Shown: positions 1 to 8,712, counted from the first letter of the stretch. The stretch: DNA of 64,000 nt from Streptomyces cyaneofuscatus (GCF_000718135.1 NZ_JOEM01000021.1:62001-126000), one strand, 5' to 3'. A program made the numbers and translations. Notes: generated from the sequence alone by a model not told the origin.

Positions 1-1554
1 CAGGCACACGGCGAGGAACGGCCGCCCCTCGTCCAGCACCTGGGCGACCGCCGCCCGCAGATGCGCGATCTTCGGATGGCTGGTCTCCCGCGGATCTCCC
101 GGCCCCGGCCCCATGATGAGGAGGTCGTAGCCGTCGACGTCGTACGGCTCGTCGAAGCGGCGTACCGTCACCTCGCAGCCCAGCGAGCGGACCTGGTGGG
201 CGATCATCGAGGTGAAGGTGTCCTCGGCGTCGATCACCAGCACGCTGCGCCCGGCCAGGGCGCTCGTCACCCGGTCCCGGTCCACGGCGTCCTTGAGCCA
301 GAAGTCGGCGATGGTGCCGTTGCGCTCGCCGAGGGCTTCGAGCACGGCCGGGTGCGCCCCGAACCGGCTGGACTCCTGCTCACCCAGGGCGGCCAGCAGC
401 CCGGCCGCCTTGGCGCGGGTCTCGTGCACTTCGGAGACCGGGTCGGAGTGGCGTACCAGCGTCGCGCCGACGCCGATCTTCATCTGCCCGGCACCGTCGA
501 TCTCGGCGGTCCGGATCAGGATCGAGGAGTCCAGGGTGCGCCCGCCCGAGGCATCGCGCCCGATCAGCGCCACGACCCCGCTGTAGTAGCCCCGGCCGGT
601 GGGCTCGTAACGGCTGATCACCTTGGCCGCGCTCTCCAGCGGCGAGCCGGTCACGGTCGGCGCGAAGAGCGTTTCGCGCAGGATCTCGCGCACGTCCCTC
701 TCCGTACGGCCCTCGATGAAGTACTCCGTGTGGGCCAGGTGTGCCATTTCCTTGAGGTACGGGCCCGCCACCCGGCCCCCCGCGGGGCAGAGCCGGCCCA
801 TCATCTTCAGTTCCTCGTCGACGACCATGTACAGCTCGTCGGCTTCCTTCTGGTCGTCCAGGAACTTCAGTACGCCGTCGAGCGTCGGCCCGTTCGCGGG
901 ATAGCGGTAGGTCCCGCTGATCGGATTCATCACCGCCGTACCGTCGTGGAGGCTGATGTGCCGCTCCGGGGTGGCGCCGATGAACGTCCGGTCGCCGGTA
1001 TGGACGAGGAAGGTCCAGTACGCCCCGGCCTCCCGCTCCAGAAGCCGGCGGAAGAACGACAGCGCCGCGCGCGGACCGAAACCGGGCAGCTGCGCGGTGA
1101 AGGAGCGCTTGATGACGAAGTTGGCGCCCTCACCGGTGCCGATCTCGTCCGCGATCACCCGTCGCACGATGTCGGCATAGGCGTCGTCACCCACGTCGAA
1201 ATGGCCGTCGGCAAGCTTGACCGGATCATTGGGCAGCAACGGCAGGGTCTCGCCGAGCGGCAGGACGGTCTGCTCACGCACCCTCATCGCCAGCAGGGGC
1301 GCGTCGTCGGTGTGCGCGGCGTAACCCCGCTCGGTGATCTGCTGGTACGGGATGAGGGCGAGCAACTCCTGACCAGGTGCCGAGTCCTCGTCCAGAGGCA
1401 GGTCGGCGAGGCGTGCGGCCCGTTCCACATCCCCCCGGAGCAGCTCCAGGACGTCGGGTCCGGCCGACTCGGGCCGGTGCAGAAGGGCGAACGCGCCCGC
1501 GGAGCCGTCGAGGATCCGCGACAGGACATCGGACACGGTGTCCGGACTGGCCAT
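1..1554 (-). CDS. phzE: 2-amino-2-deoxyisochorismate (ADIC) synthase, PhzE-like; 3' end cut by window edge
   Basis: PhzE-type enzymes convert chorismate and glutamine to ADIC, the branch point to phenazines and 3-hydroxyanthranilate. The first 518 residues are present. Residues about 110-400 form the chorismate-binding (MST) domain, with motifs PISGTYRY and HTEYFIEGRT. After a linker comes the class I glutamine amidotransferase domain (GRSVLVIDAEDTF, then MGPGPGDPRE). The window stops at FLAVCL, just at the expected nucleophile cysteine (C517), so roughly 120 residues are missing. The MST-then-GAT order in one chain is the PhzE arrangement rather than that of separate TrpE/TrpG. The ATG at 1554 is preceded by AAAGGAAC. 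The gene follows phzD by 26 bp in the same direction. Family assignment is firm; the end product is not shown by this gene alone. Confidence 0.93.
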   Translation of the reverse strand, partial: MASPDTVSDVLSRILDGSAGAFALLHRPESAGPDVLELLRGDVERAARLADLPLDEDSAPGQELLALIPYQQITERGYAAHTDDAPLLAMRVREQTVLPLGETLPLLPNDPVKLADGHFDVGDDAYADIVRRVIADEIGTGEGANFVIKRSFTAQLPGFGPRAALSFFRRLLEREAGAYWTFLVHTGDRTFIGATPERHISLHDGTAVMNPISGTYRYPANGPTLDGVLKFLDDQKEADELYMVVDEELKMMGRLCPAGGRVAGPYLKEMAHLAHTEYFIEGRTERDVREILRETLFAPTVTGSPLESAAKVISRYEPTGRGYYSGVVALIGRDASGGRTLDSSILIRTAEIDGAGQMKIGVGATLVRHSDPVSEVHETRAKAAGLLAALGEQESSRFGAHPAVLEALGERNGTIADFWLKDAVDRDRVTSALAGRSVLVIDAEDTFTSMIAHQVRSLGCEVTVRRFDEPYDVDGYDLLIMGPGPGDPRETSHPKIAHLRAAVAQVLDEGRPFLAVCL

Positions 1555-1580
1555 GGGGGTTCCTTTCACCGAGGCCGTAC

Positions 1581-2237
1581 TCAACGTGCTGACTCGTTCG
1601 TATCGAGTTCGACCAGGACGGACTTGGTGGTGACGACCCGGGCGGCGCGCTGCGCCGCGTAGTCGAGGGCGAGGCGGTGGTAGTCCGCCGAGAAGTCGGC
1701 GACCGCGTCGGCCACCAGGAACGGCTGGATGTCGTTCGTGAACGCGTCGACCGCGGTCATCAGCACACCGACGTGGGCGTAGACGCCGGAGATGATGAGC
1801 TGGTCACGGCCGTGGGACCGCATGCGCTCCAGCAGATCGGACTTGAAGAAGGCGCTGTAGCGCCACTTGGTGAAGACCCAGTCGCCCTCGGCGGGCTCCA
1901 GGGGGGCCACGACCCGCTTGTGCTCGGGGGTGGGACGCATCCCGGGCCCCCAGAAGTCCTTCAGCAGGCCGCGCTCCTGCGGGGTCATCCCGCCGGGCTG
2001 CGCGGTGTAGGCGACCGGGACGCCCAGCGCGGCACACCGCTCGCGCAGCAGCACGGCGTTGTCCACCAGCGTGGCCCCCGGCGCGGCGGTGCGCGGGAAC
2101 GGCCGGAGGAAGAACTCCTGCATGTCGTGCAGCAGCAGCACCGCCCGCCCGGGGTCCACCTGCCAGTCCACCGTGTTGACCGGCAGATCCGCGGCTTCGG
2201 GCATGGGGTAGGGGTCGACAGGGGGTATGCCGGGCAT
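1581..2237 (-). CDS. phzD: Isochorismatase, PhzD-like (ADIC to DHHA)
   Basis: This cysteine-independent isochorismatase hydrolyses the enol-pyruvyl ether of ADIC to give trans-2,3-dihydro-3-hydroxyanthranilate (DHHA). From the ATG at 2237 the protein has 218 residues. The catalytic Asp is D38 ([11 protein letters not shown]), the lysine is K124 (TKWRYSAFF), and [12 protein letters not shown] lacks the cysteine of generic cysteine hydrolases, as known for PhzD. A GTG 30 bp upstream (2267) is also open. I prefer 2237 because AAAGGA lies 11 bases before it and because D38 then has the same number as in characterised PhzD. It sits between the dehydrogenase and phzE genes in one transcription unit. 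Confidence 0.93.
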   Translation of the reverse strand: MPGIPPVDPYPMPEAADLPVNTVDWQVDPGRAVLLLHDMQEFFLRPFPRTAAPGATLVDNAVLLRERCAALGVPVAYTAQPGGMTPQERGLLKDFWGPGMRPTPEHKRVVAPLEPAEGDWVFTKWRYSAFFKSDLLERMRSHGRDQLIISGVYAHVGVLMTAVDAFTNDIQPFLVADAVADFSADYHRLALDYAAQRAARVVTTKSVLVELDTNESAR

Positions 2238-2259
2238 GGGGCTGGGGGTCCTTTCGTGG

Positions 2260-3030
2260 TCAGACACCGAGGGTGGCTCCGCCGTCCACGGTCATGTCGT
2301 GCATGGTGATGTGGCCCGCCTGGTCGGACAGGAGGAACAGCACGGCCTGCGCCACGTCCTCGGGACGGGCGACCTTGCCCAGCGGAATGCCGACCCGGTA
2401 GGCGTCGGGATTGCCCGCGACGGAGGCCTTGGCCGCGGTCTGCGCGGTGTGCATCCCGCGCAGCATGGGTGTGTCGGTCGATCCGGGAGCGACCAGGTTG
2501 CAGCGGATGTTGTACTGGGCGACCTCGAGACCGAGGCACTTGGTGAAGGCGGTCGCCGCCGCCTTGGACGCCGCGTAGGCGGCCATCTCCGTACGCGCGG
2601 TGCCCGCCGCGTTCGAGGCGACGGTCACGATGGCGCCGCGCCGGCGGGGAATCATGCGGTTGACGAGGGCGCGGGAGGTGAAGAAGACGCCGTTGGTGTT
2701 CACCGCCAGGGTGGCCGTCCAGTCCTGGTCGGTGAGGTCCCGTGCCGCGCCCAGGCGGAGCACGCCCGCGGCGTTGACGAGATAGTCCACCGGGCCCAGG
2801 TCGCGTTCGACCCGCTCCACCAGGGCCTCCACCTCGGCGCTGGAGGTGACATCGGCCGGGAAGCCCGTCACGTCCAGCCCGTCGGCCCGCAGCTTGTCCA
2901 CGGACTCCGCCAGCCGTTCGGGGACCAGGTCCACGGCGGCGACCTTCACCCCGCGGTCCGCCAGCAGCCGGACGACCGCCTCGCCGATGCCGCCGGCCGC
3001 CCCGGTGACCAGGGCAACTCTGCCTTCCAC
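2260..3030 (-). CDS. DHHA (2,3-dihydro-2,3-dihydroxybenzoate-type) dehydrogenase, SDR family
   Basis: A 256-residue short-chain dehydrogenase resembling EntA/DhbA. Its probable role is to aromatise DHHA to 3-hydroxyanthranilate, as the homologous dehydrogenase does in the tilivalline/pyrrolobenzodiazepine 3-HAA pathway. Visible motifs are TGAAGGIG (residues 10-16), NAAG (86-89), Ser139, and Tyr152-x3-Lys156 (YAASK). The GTG start at 3030 has a strong GGAGG seven bases upstream. The 3' end reaches the phzD 5' region, so translation may be coupled. Dedicated phenazine clusters lack this enzyme because DHHA must stay non-aromatic for dimerisation. Its presence therefore argues that the product is 3-hydroxyanthranilate rather than a phenazine. 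Substrate is inferred from context. Confidence 0.85.
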   Translation of the reverse strand: MEGRVALVTGAAGGIGEAVVRLLADRGVKVAAVDLVPERLAESVDKLRADGLDVTGFPADVTSSAEVEALVERVERDLGPVDYLVNAAGVLRLGAARDLTDQDWTATLAVNTNGVFFTSRALVNRMIPRRRGAIVTVASNAAGTARTEMAAYAASKAAATAFTKCLGLEVAQYNIRCNLVAPGSTDTPMLRGMHTAQTAAKASVAGNPDAYRVGIPLGKVARPEDVAQAVLFLLSDQAGHITMHDMTVDGGATLGV

Positions 3031-3080
3031 GTGCGTACCTCCTACAAGTGATGGATGCGTGTCGCCGGACAGGTCCGGAC

Positions 3081-4253
3081 TCAGCCCCGCCACGCCGAGA
3101 CGACCTCGATGGCCTGCTGGGGATTGAGACGGGGATCGCAGAAGCTGAGGTACTTGTCGCCGACCCGGCGGAGCTCGGAGGCGTCCAGGACGCACTCGGT
3201 GACCTTCTCCGGGGTGGTCTCCAGGTGGAGACCGGCGGCGACACCGCCGTTCGCGCACACGGCGTTCTGGAAGTTCTCGACCTCCCGCACCACCGTCGAC
3301 ACCATGCGGGTCTTGAGACCGTCGGGGCTGGTGACGGTGTTGCCGTGCATCGGGTCCGACAGCCAGAGCACCGGGTGGCCGGCCTCGTGGACCGCACGGA
3401 CCAGGGCGGGCAGCCTCTCGGCCACGTTGTCGGCGCCCATCCGCGCGATGAGCGTGAGCCGGCCGGGGTGCCGCCGGGCGTCGAGACGGTCGCACAGGGC
3501 GAGCAGCGTCTCCGGCGTCATGGACGGCCCGACCTTGACCGCGACGGGGTTGGAGACGGCGGCGAGCAGCGCGATGTGGGCGCCGTCCAGCTGCCGGGTG
3601 CGCTCGCCGACCCACGGCCAGTGGGTCGAGGTCAGCAGCAGGGAGCCGTCGGGTTCGCGGCGCAGCAGCGGCAGTTCGTAGTCGAGCAGCAGTGCCTCAT
3701 GGCTGGTCCAGACGGGGACGTCGAGCACCGAGCGGCTCGCGGTGCCGCGCCAGCCGAGGTAGTGCATGATGTCGCTGGCGGCCCGGTAGCCGGTCAGCAG
3801 ATGCCGAGGATCGGGGCGGCGCAGCTCCGCGTCGGGCTCCGGACGGTTGACCATGTGGCCGCGGTAGACCGGCAGTTCGACGCCGTCCACCAGCTCGGTC
3901 GGGGACGATCGGGGCTTGCCGAACTGGCCGGCCAGCCGCCCCACCCGTACGACCGAGTTCCCCGAGGCGAGCTTCATCGCCCCGGCCAGGAGGTCCAGCA
4001 GCGCGCTCTTGCGCGTGACGTCCTCGGGGGTGGCCTCGGCCGGGTCCTCGGCGCAGTCACCGGTCTGGATCACCTGGAGATGACCCGCGGCGGCCTCCGC
4101 GAGCAGGGAGCGCAGACGGCGTACCGCCTCGGCATCCACCAGGGCCGGCATCCGTTCGAGGTCTGCCTGTACGTCCCCGAGACGTGGATGGGCGCTCCAG
4201 TCGGGCTGCTGCAGCGCGGGTATGGATCGGATGGAGGACTGAATGTCAATCAT
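3081..4253 (-). CDS. phzC: Class II 3-deoxy-7-phosphoheptulonate (DAHP) synthase, PhzC-like
   Basis: It condenses phosphoenolpyruvate and erythrose 4-phosphate, the first shikimate step. A cluster-borne copy raises chorismate supply for the neighbouring ADIC pathway. The 390-residue protein carries class II (plant/Mycobacterium-type) signatures: QTGDCAED near residue 63, GRLAGQFGKPRSS near 103-115, NPVAVKVGPSM, LIARMGADN, WLSDPMHGN and GLHLE, which contribute the metal and substrate ligands. It is shorter than housekeeping actinobacterial enzymes (about 450-460 residues), mainly at the N-terminus, as is typical of secondary-metabolism PhzC copies. That may reflect loss of feedback regulation (inference). 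The ATG at 4253 follows GAGGGAACCG. It lies 50 bp upstream of the dehydrogenase gene. Confidence 0.93.
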   Translation of the reverse strand: MIDIQSSIRSIPALQQPDWSAHPRLGDVQADLERMPALVDAEAVRRLRSLLAEAAAGHLQVIQTGDCAEDPAEATPEDVTRKSALLDLLAGAMKLASGNSVVRVGRLAGQFGKPRSSPTELVDGVELPVYRGHMVNRPEPDAELRRPDPRHLLTGYRAASDIMHYLGWRGTASRSVLDVPVWTSHEALLLDYELPLLRREPDGSLLLTSTHWPWVGERTRQLDGAHIALLAAVSNPVAVKVGPSMTPETLLALCDRLDARRHPGRLTLIARMGADNVAERLPALVRAVHEAGHPVLWLSDPMHGNTVTSPDGLKTRMVSTVVREVENFQNAVCANGGVAAGLHLETTPEKVTECVLDASELRRVGDKYLSFCDPRLNPQQAIEVVSAWRG

Positions 4254-4459
4254 CGGTTCCCTCAGCAGGGCGTGCCGGAACGGGGTCCGGCGGCGGGCGG
4301 GCGCGGTGAGGCGTGATGCGAGGCGATGAGCACGGTCGGTGCGTCTGGTGTGCAGGGCACGGAAAGGGGCGTACAGCAGGAGCCCGCGGGCCCTCCCGGT
4401 CGCCGCCGGCGGCGGGGACGATCAGGAAGGCCCGCCGGACGGGGCGGCCGGCCGGAGCG

Positions 4460-6313
4460 TTACAGCTCGACCGTCACGTCGTAGTCGCTGACCCAGGTGT
4501 TGAACTCGACCAGGCGCTCCAGGACGGCGCGGGCGCTCCAGGGGCCCCCGACGGCGTAGGCCCCCTCGGGGCGGTCGAGCAGCCTGCGGATGTCCGCCTC
4601 GCCGACCAGGCCGAGGACGGGGGCGCCCTCGGTGATGATGGCCTCGACGCGCTTGCGCAGCTCCAGCTCGTAGGTGAGGTCCTGGGTGGAGGGGTACGGG
4701 TTCTTCTTGCGGTCCAGGACCGAGTCGGGCAGGACGCCCCGCATGGCGGCCCGCAGCAGGCTCTTCTCGCGGCCGTCGAAGTTCTTCATCGCCCACGGGG
4801 TGTTGTAGACGTACTCCACCAGCCGGTGGTCGGTGAAGGGGACGCGCACCTCCAGGCTCGCGGCCATGCTGATGCGGTCCTTGCGGTCCAGCAGGAAGTT
4901 CTCCCAGCGGGTGAGGTTCAGGAAGGTCAGCTCACGCATCCGGGCCTCGTGCCCCGTCTCCCCGGCCAGCCGGGGAACCTGCTGGAGGGCCTCGGTGTAG
5001 CGCTGCTTGATGTACTCGGTCAGCCCGAGCCGGTCCCACAGGCCGATGTCGTGCAGCGCGCCGATGCCGCCGGCCTTCTCGAACGGGTGGTGCCAGGGGA
5101 AGCTGTCGAGCGAGACGGCCTCCTCGTCGTGGAACCAGGTGTACCCGCCGAAGAGTTCGTCGGCGGCCTCGCCGGACAGGGCGACCGTCATACGCTCCTT
5201 CAGCGCGCGGCACAGCAGCAGCAGCGAATACTCCATGTCACCGGTGGACACCGGGAGGTCCTGGGCGCGCAGCACCTGCTGACGTACCTCGTCGTTGAGG
5301 ACGTCGTTGCTGTCGAGCTCGACGATGATGTGTTCGGCCCCGACGTGCTCGGCGACCTCGATGGCGTACGGGGTGTCCGGGTCGGCCCACTGGACGTTCG
5401 CCTCGAACCGCTCCTCGTGGCCGGTGAAGTTGACGGAGAAGGCCCGGATCGGCTCGGTGACGCCCTTCTCCGCCAGCGCCTTGGCGGCGATCGCCGTGAT
5501 GGCGCTGGAGTCGAGGCCGCCGGAGAGCAGGGTGCCGACCGTGACGTCCGCGATCAGCTGGCGGTCCACGATGTCTTCGAGCAGCTCGCGGACCGTGTCG
5601 ATGGTCGTGTCGAGGTCGTCGGTGTGCTCCCGGGCCGTCAGTTCCCAGTAACGGTGGGAGGAGGAGCCGTCCTTGGTGAACCGCATGACGGTGGCGGGCA
5701 GGACCTCGTACATGCCCTTGAGCACCCCGTGTCCGGGCGTCTTGACGATCGAGAAGATCTCCCGGAGGCCCTCGCCGTCGATGACCGCCTCGACGTCCTC
5801 GTGGGCGAGGATCGCCTTGAGCTCGGAGCCGAAGATCACCCCGTCCTCGGTGGGGTGGTAGTAGAGCGGCTTGACGCCCATCCGGTCGCGGACCAGCAGC
5901 AGTTCCTCGGAGCGCGGGTCCCAGATGGCGAAGGCGTAGATGCCGTTGAGCCGTTCGGCGAAGCCGGCACCCCACTGGAGGTAGGCGCGCAGGACGACCT
6001 CGGTATCGCTCGACGTGCGGAACTCGTGTCCCAGCCCGCGCAGTTCCTCCCGGAGTTCCTGGAAGTTGTACACCTCGCCGGTGTACGTGATGACGGGCAG
6101 GTCGTCGGAGCCCTCGGCGACGGCCATCGGCTGCCGGCCGCCCTCCAGATCGATGATCGAGAGGCGGCGGTGGCCGAGAACGGCGTGCTGCGAGCTCCAC
6201 AGGCCGCCGGCGTCCGGGCCACGGCACACCATGGTTTCCGTCATGGTCGACGCGGTCCGGGTGTATTCCCGGAGGTCACGCCCGTAACTCACCCATCCGG
6301 CCAGGCCGCACAT
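4460..6313 (-). CDS. Asparagine synthase-type glutamine-dependent amidotransferase (AsnB/PhzH-like)
   Basis: A complete 617-residue class II amidotransferase. Cys2 is the N-terminal nucleophile of the glutaminase domain (MCGLAGW), followed by RGPDAGG (31-37) and GHRRLSIIDL (48-57). The C-terminal synthetase domain has the PP-loop SGGLDSS (264-270). The enzyme adenylates a carboxylate and amidates it with glutamine-derived ammonia. In a primary setting that is aspartate to asparagine. In Pseudomonas the homologue PhzH amidates phenazine-1-carboxylate. Here it sits inside an aromatic amine cluster, so 3-hydroxyanthranilate or a derivative is a candidate substrate (inference). The glutaminase motif reads TGE where E. 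coli AsnB has NGE, a change I recall as common in actinobacterial AsnB, so a plain asparagine synthetase cannot be excluded. RBS GAGAGGAAA precedes the start. Confidence 0.85.
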   Translation of the reverse strand: MCGLAGWVSYGRDLREYTRTASTMTETMVCRGPDAGGLWSSQHAVLGHRRLSIIDLEGGRQPMAVAEGSDDLPVITYTGEVYNFQELREELRGLGHEFRTSSDTEVVLRAYLQWGAGFAERLNGIYAFAIWDPRSEELLLVRDRMGVKPLYYHPTEDGVIFGSELKAILAHEDVEAVIDGEGLREIFSIVKTPGHGVLKGMYEVLPATVMRFTKDGSSSHRYWELTAREHTDDLDTTIDTVRELLEDIVDRQLIADVTVGTLLSGGLDSSAITAIAAKALAEKGVTEPIRAFSVNFTGHEERFEANVQWADPDTPYAIEVAEHVGAEHIIVELDSNDVLNDEVRQQVLRAQDLPVSTGDMEYSLLLLCRALKERMTVALSGEAADELFGGYTWFHDEEAVSLDSFPWHHPFEKAGGIGALHDIGLWDRLGLTEYIKQRYTEALQQVPRLAGETGHEARMRELTFLNLTRWENFLLDRKDRISMAASLEVRVPFTDHRLVEYVYNTPWAMKNFDGREKSLLRAAMRGVLPDSVLDRKKNPYPSTQDLTYELELRKRVEAIITEGAPVLGLVGEADIRRLLDRPEGAYAVGGPWSARAVLERLVEFNTWVSDYDVTVEL

Positions 6314-6363
6314 AAAGGGGTTTCCTCTCGCTGAGAACGCGTAATGTCGAGACGTCTGTGACT

Positions 6364-6396
6364 ATCCGTCCCGGGGGACGGATGCGGCAATGCCGC
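6364..6396 (-). terminator. Two consecutive hairpins between the DUF1857 and amidotransferase genes
   Basis: ATCCGTCCC at 6364-6372 pairs perfectly with GGGACGGAT at 6375-6383. GCGGC (6384-6388) pairs with GCCGC (6392-6396) directly beside it. They lie between the stop of the DUF1857 gene and the start of the amidotransferase gene, both minus strand. No U-tract follows. They may be a partial terminator or an RNA-processing or stability element that sets different levels for the two genes. Confidence 0.45.
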
Positions 6397-6409
6397 TCAG
6401 GGGAATACG

Positions 6410-6865
6410 TCAGGTTCCGTTTATCGCGCCGTGGACGATGGGCAGCAGCGAGCTGGAGAACGTCTTCGAGATGTGCGGCAGGAACTCCGGATCCTTCTGC
6501 CCCTTGAGCTGGCCGTCGCCGGTCAAGGTCAACCGCAGCGTGAACGTCGGCCGGCCGTCGCCGTCCGTGCCGATCTCATTGACGATTTCCGCGACATCGG
6601 GATCGTTGTGCGTCTGGAACGTCATCCGTGTGGGCGGCTCGTAGACGACGCGCTCGCTGACCTTCCTGCCATCCGCGTAGGTGATTTCCCGGAGCAGGCC
6701 GTCCGCGTACTCCTCAAGGACTTCGCAGCCTGTGATGTACGGCACGTACTTCGCGGGGTCCTGCGCTTTATGGACCATGGCGTGCCACAGTTCCTCGTTG
6801 TTCACCTGTATTCCCGACGGGGTTTCCGGCAGGTACATCGGAACGGTCCAGCTGAGTGTGGTCAT
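6410..6865 (-). CDS. DUF1857 / AtaL-like SRPBCC-fold protein
   Basis: A 151-residue cytoplasmic protein resembling the AtaL-like DUF1857 family, which adopts the START/SRPBCC helix-grip fold with a hydrophobic pocket. Recognisable parts are the N-terminal NNEELWHAMVHKAQDP helix region, the RVVYEPPTRMTFQT strand segment and the C-terminal long helix ISKTFSSSLLPIVHGA. Family members occur in secondary-metabolite clusters, but I know of no settled reaction. Binding or cyclisation of an aromatic intermediate, or protection of an unstable one, is the reasonable guess. GAGGAAA precedes the ATG at 6865. It lies between the secreted oxidase and the amidotransferase genes, same direction. Confidence 0.75.
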   Translation of the reverse strand: MTTLSWTVPMYLPETPSGIQVNNEELWHAMVHKAQDPAKYVPYITGCEVLEEYADGLLREITYADGRKVSERVVYEPPTRMTFQTHNDPDVAEIVNEIGTDGDGRPTFTLRLTLTGDGQLKGQKDPEFLPHISKTFSSSLLPIVHGAINGT

Positions 6866-6966
6866 GGTGATTTCCTCAAGGTCGGAGAAAGGGGGAAGGC
6901 CCGGTGCTCGCGCGCAGCGCCGGCACCGGGCCTTCCCGGGATGCGAGGGTCGAGCGGCCGGCGCCG

Positions 6967-8634
6967 TCAGACGGGCAGTTCGATCGACTGCGAGTGCCGG
7001 AAGATGTTCTTCGGGTCGTACTTGGCCTTGATCTGCCGCAGACGCGGGTAGTTGGCCTTGTAGTAGAGCGTCGACCAGGCCACCCCGGACTGGTTCACCT
7101 GCGGGTTGCGGATGTCGGCGTCCGGGTAGTTGATGTAGCAGCCGTCGGTCTGCGCCCCCGGCACCGGGTAGCCGCCGGTCGAGGAGAAGACGGTGGTGTA
7201 GATGTCACGGCACCAGCCGATGTGCTTGGCGTCCTCCGCGGCGTCCGACCAGAACGTCTCGAAGAGCACCTTGAAGGCGGAGTCGCGCTGCGCCGAGGCG
7301 GTGGCGTCCGGCGCGACGGCGTTGATCTGCCCGCCGTAGGACAGCAGCACCATGAGCGCCTGGTCGTTGACGTAGTCCGTGCGCGTCAGGTGCGTCCACA
7401 TGGAGCCGACCTGTGCGTCCGTGAAGTTCTTCTTCATGTACGCCGACTTGTACTCGCCGCGCAGGGTCGGGTTGGTCAGAGTCGGGTTGCTCGTGCCCAG
7501 CAGCCGGACCGCGGTGAACCACGGCAGCCGTACGGGGTGGAAGAGGTCCGGCATGGCGCTGTGCTCGCCGATGGGCTCGGTCACCGGCCGGGCCGTGGCA
7601 CCGACGCCTGCGGTGATGGCCGCCAGATAGTCCTGGAGCATCTTCTCGGCGTTCGGCTCCGTGCCGTCGACGACGGTGAGCAGACCGATGTTCCCGTTGA
7701 CCTTGTGGTTGGCCAGCAGGAAGCTGCACAGGCCCTTGTTGGGCGAGGTGGGCGACATGTTCGCCTCGTGCCAGGCGCCGTAGTTCTTGATCAGCCGGGT
7801 GAAGCCGGCCTTGTCGAGCTGGCTCCAGGGGATCGACACCGCGTTGACCAGGACCGTCTTCGGCGGCTTGGGCAGCACCGCCAGGCGGCTGTTGGTCGGC
7901 TTCGGGTCGCGGAACCAGTAGCGGGTGACGACGCCGAAGTTGCCGCCTCCGCCGCCGGTGTGGGCCCACCACAGGTCGCGGTTGGGGTCGCTGTCGGCGC
8001 GCGTCGCGATCACGGCCTGGGCCTTGCCGGCGGCGTTCACGGTGACGACCTCGACCGCGTGCAGGTAGTCGATGATCGTACCGAGCTTGCGGGACAGCAG
8101 GCCGTAGCCGCCGCCGCTCACATGGCCGCCCACGCCGACGGAGAAGCACATGCCACCGGGAACGGTGACCCCGTAGACCTTGAACAGCGTCTCGTAGAGC
8201 TCGGTGAGCGTGGCGCCGGCCTCCACGGCGTACGCGTTGCGCGCCGTGTCGAAATAGACCTCGCTCATCTCCGTCATGTTGATGACGACCTTGACTTCGG
8301 GATTGTGCACGAAGTCCGTGTAGCAGTGGCCGCCGCCCTGGATCGATATCCGCTTCCCCGCGTCCACCGCCTCCTGAACCGCGGCGACCACCTGCTCGGT
8401 GGTGGAAACGACCCGAATGTAGTCGGGGGCGCTGACCCAGCGCTGGTTCATTCCGCTGGTAAGTTCCGGATACTGGATGTCGGCCGGCTTGATGGTCACC
8501 GCGTTGAAGGTGGCGGCGGCGGACGCCGCGGCGGCGTTCGGTGCCCGGGTGATACCGGTCGCCGCCGCAATTCCCGCTCCGGCCGCGACGGTTGCGGCAC
8601 TGGAAAGAACGACACGTCGCTTGACAGACTTCAT
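6967..8634 (-). CDS. Tat-secreted bicovalent FAD oxidase (berberine-bridge / GOOX family)
   Basis: A 555-residue flavin oxidase with an N-terminal signal containing the RR of a twin-arginine motif (VKRRVVLSSAATVAAG), so it is probably exported folded. The FAD-binding PCMH domain carries both covalent attachment residues: H103 in GGGHCYTD for the 8-alpha-histidyl bond and C163 in GGMCFSVG for the 6-S-cysteinyl bond. The berberine/BBE domain closes the C-terminus (YYKANYPRLRQIKAKYDP). Such enzymes carry out two-electron oxidations of alcohols, amines or phenols with O2. In this cluster an extracellular late oxidation, for example of an o-aminophenol, would fit (inference). The ATG at 8634 has AAAGGA nearby; an ATG at 8667 is open but would bury the signal. 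Confidence 0.88.
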   Translation of the reverse strand: MKSVKRRVVLSSAATVAAGAGIAAATGITRAPNAAAASAAATFNAVTIKPADIQYPELTSGMNQRWVSAPDYIRVVSTTEQVVAAVQEAVDAGKRISIQGGGHCYTDFVHNPEVKVVINMTEMSEVYFDTARNAYAVEAGATLTELYETLFKVYGVTVPGGMCFSVGVGGHVSGGGYGLLSRKLGTIIDYLHAVEVVTVNAAGKAQAVIATRADSDPNRDLWWAHTGGGGGNFGVVTRYWFRDPKPTNSRLAVLPKPPKTVLVNAVSIPWSQLDKAGFTRLIKNYGAWHEANMSPTSPNKGLCSFLLANHKVNGNIGLLTVVDGTEPNAEKMLQDYLAAITAGVGATARPVTEPIGEHSAMPDLFHPVRLPWFTAVRLLGTSNPTLTNPTLRGEYKSAYMKKNFTDAQVGSMWTHLTRTDYVNDQALMVLLSYGGQINAVAPDATASAQRDSAFKVLFETFWSDAAEDAKHIGWCRDIYTTVFSSTGGYPVPGAQTDGCYINYPDADIRNPQVNQSGVAWSTLYYKANYPRLRQIKAKYDPKNIFRHSQSIELPV

Positions 8635-8712
8635 GCTGATCCTTTGAGAAAGAGCGGTTTCGTGCACGAGCGCAGTCTGTTAAGTGGGGGGGCGACGGGC
8701 CGTGAACTCTCC

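Noticed and set aside
4313-6334. Long open frame on the plus strand (about 670 codons)
   Set aside because: It is antisense to the asparagine-synthase-type gene, whose protein has all expected motifs. The frame is open only because of extreme GC bias at third positions; its translation has no domain.
6410-6865. DUF1857 protein as a PhzA/PhzB homologue
   Set aside because: Both are small and may share a cone-like fold, but none of the PhzA/B sequence features are seen. The pattern fits the AtaL-like family better.
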